Assembly (NCBI GenBank): GCA_945935945.1
Contig: CAMESA010000045.1
Location: 1 to 7,271, forward strand
DNA length: 7,271 bases
Origin: an uncultured Mollicutes bacterium
Lineage (GTDB): Bacteria; Bacillota_I; Bacilli_A; RFN20; CAG-826
Reading direction: 5' to 3'
Part shown: in pieces, positions 4,943-7,271 of the stretch
Layout of the letters: each line of letters begins with the position of its first letter
How positions within the stretch are numbered: position 1 is the stretch's first letter
Notes under the pieces: model-generated
Told to the model about the DNA's origin: nothing
Database searches by the model: none
What the model saw: only the letters and a program-made list of their open reading frames with translations
Program-made: the position numbers and the translations under genes

Positions 4943-7098
4943 ATGAAAGGTGAAGCAAAAACACTAGAATGGATAAAAGATAAAATGTTTGAAGTCCCTT
5001 TTTTCCAAAGACCATATGTATGGAACGAGGATAATTGGGACGAACTTTGGGAAAGCATTAAGAACTCAAAAAATGGTGAAATGCCTTTTATTGGTAGTTT
5101 TATATTGCAAGAAAAGCTAGGAGAACAACCTACCAAGTATCTAGTAATTGATGGCCAACAAAGACTTACTACTTTTTCAATTTTAATTAAAGCTTATTTA
5201 GAATTTGCTAAAGATATAATTTCTACTGATAATGCTTTTCAAGATTCATTTAATAGAATGGAAGCGTTCATTAAGCAAGATTTCAGCCATTCTATGAGAA
5301 CCATTAAAATTTTCAAAAAATCATGGAAACTGAACCGGATATTAATTCAATTAATGATAAATCACATAATATGCTTAGAGCATATAAATTTTTTGGAGAT
5401 AAAATTTCTCTATTATCTTTTGATGAGAAGGTTTCTTTGGGAGATAAAATTTTAACAAATGCAAAGTTTTTTATTGCTATTGAGTTAGACCCTACTGATG
5501 ATGAACAAAAAATCTTTGATTCTGTTAATAGACTTGGAATGGAACTTCGAAATTCAGATATTATTAAAAATAATTTATTTCAAAGAGTAAAAGAAATAGC
5601 TCCTTCTGATGTAAATGTATTAGATATTTATAATGAGAATTGGCACAATGTTTTTTATCAAAATGATGAAACTAGAGCCTATTGGGAATCTGAAGTAACA
5701 TTAGGAAGAATTAAGGTTAATGTTCTTGATTGTCTTTTAAAAGACTTTGCTACCATTAAGCAAATTTATATTCCTTCAGAGACTGGTGGTATCGAAGATT
5801 TATCTAAAAAATACAAAGAATATGCTTCTAATTTAAATTGTGTTCAACTGATAGCATTTGTAAAAGAAATAGCTAGTTATGCAAAAGATTATGCTTCATT
5901 ATTTAAGGCTAATCCTCTTGACATGAATGTTGAATTTAATGAAATTGAAAAGACAACTTTAATGATTTTAAAGGCTTGCGATACAACTACATTTAATCCA
6001 TATTTACTAAAAATTAAACATGAAAATCCAAATAATTTAAATGAGTTATATTTTAATTTGCAGAAGTTTTTTATAAAAAGACTAATTTATTCTCAATCAA
6101 CAAAAAACTACAACAAAATTGCTTTGCAATTGCTTAAAGATACAACTGATCCATTTGACTATCTTGAGAATTATAGTACAAGTGATGAAATACCAACTAT
6201 TTTATATTCGACATATCCTTTAGGATTGCTTTCAGCATCAAATAGTTTAGGAAGGTTAATTATTTTTATTGTTGAGTTAATAAAGAGAAAAGAAATTGGA
6301 ACTGATAATTTTTCTACTTTATTACAATATAATAAATTTTCATTGGAACATATCATGCCACAAACTTGGAAGACAAATTGGACAAACGTTCCATGTTATT
6401 TGAGCGATTTATCTTTAGTAGAAAATATTATTCAAAGGGATTTTGTCCGTTCAAATAAAATTTATTCAATTGGCAATATGATGCTTTTAACTAAAAAATT
6501 GAACTCTAAAATTAAGAATGCTGAATTTGCTATTAAAATTAAAGGAAATGGAACTCCAAAAGGCAAAGGAATTGAAAGTTTTGTTGGTGGCTGCATAACA
6601 GGTAAGGAAATCATCGATATATTCAATTTAAATGGTGAGTGGGATGAACGAAATATATACGCAAGAGAACTATCAATTATTAAAGCATTAAATAGTGAAT
6701 ACCATATATGGGATGATGTTGATACTCTTTCTATGCCAAATATTGATATGCCTAAAAATCAAACTGATAATGATTTTGATATAAATAATCAAGATAGTTT
6801 CAATAGTTTAACTTGTGGTAAATTAGCTTACGAATTATTTGGTTATTTGCTAATCAACCATAAATTAAATGATGAGGAAATCGAAAATTTGTATGATGCT
6901 ACTTTTACACGCTCTAATTTTAAGAGAGTAACTTATCCAGTTTTTGCTCATTCCAAAGAAGATAATATGGGAAATAGTAATCATGTTAGATACTATTCAA
7001 ATCCTATTATTTGTGATGATAAAACTATTTATATATCTAGTCAGTGGTTTGACGAGAGCAGAGAAGATTTAATTAATTATTTCAATAGTAAAAAATAA
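4943..7098 (+). pseudogene. GmrSD-family DUF262-DUF1524 nuclease, broken by a -1 frameshift
   Basis: Two overlapping frames, 4943-5455 and 5323-7098, are parts of one protein; adding one A to the A6 run at 5315-5320 restores 718 residues. The N-terminal DUF262 (GmrS-like, ParB/sulfiredoxin-fold) shows FQRPYVW (21-27), FIGSFIL (49-55) and VIDGQQRLTT (68-77), the NTP-binding and hydrolysis signature. The domain continues only in the second frame (DEQKIFDSVNRLGMELRNSDIIKN, split by length here as DEQKIFDSVNRLG and LRNSDIIKN), so the break falls inside it. DUF1524 (GmrD-like HNH nuclease) follows: LEHIMPQ at about restored residues 468-474 and SIGNMMLLTKKLNSK at about 509-523. A further about 95-residue tail (RYYSNPI, ISSQWFDESR) may be a target-sensing domain. 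GmrSD, BrxU and SspE of this family attack modified phage DNA or sense DNA modification. The internal ATG 5323 has no ribosome-binding site, so the second half is probably not made alone. Alternatives are a sequencing error or polymerase slippage on A6. Confidence 0.85.
5315..5320 (+). other. A6 run at the frameshift junction
   Basis: The reading frame changes from that of ATG 4943 to the -1 frame here. In the first frame the codons are TTC AAA AAA TCA TGG; with seven As they become TTC AAA AAA ATC ATG GAA and continue to 7098. The second frame is stopped by TAA at 5305-5307, so the switch must lie between 5308 and 5453. Residues after the run in the first frame (SWKLNRI onward) look non-native, which places the switch at or close to the A run. 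Confidence 0.75.
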
Positions 7099-7100
7099 AT

Positions 7101-7111
7101 TTTTCGAGTCT
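7101..7111 (-). repeat. Right copy of the 11-bp inverted repeat
   Basis: TTTTCGAGTCT on the + strand is the exact reverse complement of 1382-1392. It immediately follows the DUF262-DUF1524 stop codon. No transposase or integrase lies between the copies. Confidence 0.35.
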
Positions 7112-7152
7112 CTAATTCGCTGTGAGGGTTTGAATAAAATGAGGGTAAAATA

Positions 7153-7215
7153 GGATAATTTGTATCCAAATGGTTATCTGCTATGCCGTTTTTGGTCAAA
7201 ATTTATCCTTTGACC
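7153..7215 (+). other. Two hairpins in the operon's 3' region
   Basis: GGATA/TATCC (7153-7157 with 7163-7167, 5-nt loop) and GGTCAAA/TTTGACC (7194-7200 with 7209-7215, 8-nt loop) are perfect short stems. Neither is followed by a T run, so they are not terminators. With the terminator at 7240-7269 they could form a structured 3' UTR or small RNA. No gene of credible size lies between 7099 and 7271. Confidence 0.35.
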
Positions 7216-7239
7216 GCTCTGCATACATATTGAAAGCAT

Positions 7240-7269
7240 AGGTTTGATACTCGTTATCAAGCCTTTTTT
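7240..7269 (+). terminator. Intrinsic terminator at the right end
   Basis: A 10-bp stem (7240-7249 with 7255-7264, one G-U pair) with a CTCGT loop is followed by a T run to 7269. It lies 142 nt after the DUF262-DUF1524 stop and is the first good terminator after the operon, so it probably ends that transcript. It could instead serve an unrecognised small transcript in the tail. Confidence 0.8.
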
Positions 7270-7271
7270 CA

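Noticed and set aside
5314..5355. Programmed -1 ribosomal frameshift in the DUF262 gene
   Set aside because: The zero-frame heptamer is C AAA AAA, not a proper X XXY YYZ slippery site, and the only downstream inverted repeat (5341-5355) is all A/U with a 1-nt centre. A deletion, sequencing error or polymerase slippage is more likely.
3728..6356. Open frames on the - strand within the methyltransferase, HNH and DUF262 genes
   Set aside because: They lie opposite strongly supported coding sequence, lack ribosome-binding sites and recognisable motifs, and are expected by chance in AT-rich DNA.
7100..7131. tRNA 3'-end-like bases (TTCGAGTCTC, GGTTTGAAT) suggesting an attachment site
   Set aside because: No acceptor stem, anticodon arm or repeat of this segment at the other side was found, and there is no integrase in the window.
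7170..7241. 23-codon open frame starting MVICYAVF
   Set aside because: It has no properly spaced ribosome-binding site, is very short and overlaps the hairpins and the terminator.
515..7250. 9-bp inverted match GTATCAAAC (515-523) / GTTTGATAC (7242-7250)
   Set aside because: It is short, the right copy is part of a terminator stem, and the flanking bases do not match. It is outside the 11-bp pair but is weak on its own.
1..7271. Mycoplasma-type code with TGA as Trp
   Set aside because: Trp is encoded by TGG throughout, no gene has in-frame TGA, and a TGA acts as a plausible stop at 61-63.

Overview
This window is AT-rich (roughly 28-30% G+C by eye), has strong AGGAGG-type ribosome-binding sites, classic TTGAAA/TATAAT promoter hexamers and stem-plus-T-run terminators. 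This points to a low-GC Bacillota (Firmicutes) relative. Genes end in TAA, TAG or TGA, use TGG for Trp and contain no in-frame TGA, so the standard code applies. I cannot name a genus.

Layout, with every gene on the + strand. (1) Positions 1-63 are the last codons of an upstream gene, overlapping by ATGA a small probable lipoprotein gene (60-497) that ends in a strong terminator (553-584). (2) A stand-alone AbiEi-antitoxin-like winged-helix protein (700-1350) has its own promoter and terminator and no AbiEii toxin partner. (3) A defence operon spans 1530-7098: two m5C DNA methyltransferases (1530-2633, 2639-3622), an HNH nuclease (3644-4927) and a GmrSD-type DUF262-DUF1524 protein (4943-7098) broken by a -1 frameshift at an A6 run. 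Gaps between these genes are only 5-21 nt. (4) The 173-nt tail holds several hairpins and ends in an intrinsic terminator.

How the genes may work together. Two m5C methyltransferases next to an HNH nuclease fit a Type II restriction-modification system with an asymmetric site, one enzyme per strand. The DUF262-DUF1524 protein belongs to the Type IV / modification-sensing nuclease family (GmrSD, BrxU, SspE), so the operon may combine restriction of unmodified DNA with attack on modified phage DNA. That pairing is inferred from gene order.

The most striking signal is in the operon promoter. Three exact copies of ACGCAGGT occur at a constant 22-bp period (1472, 1494, 1516), lying against the -10 box, the likely transcription start and the ribosome-binding site. 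A fourth related copy in opposite orientation (GCAGGTTTAAA on the - strand, 615-625) abuts the -35 box of the AbiEi-like gene. This suggests a shared operator read either by the AbiEi-like protein or by the methyltransferases, if GCAGGT/ACCTGC is the methylated site. An 11-bp inverted repeat (1382-1392 / 7101-7111) also brackets the operon.
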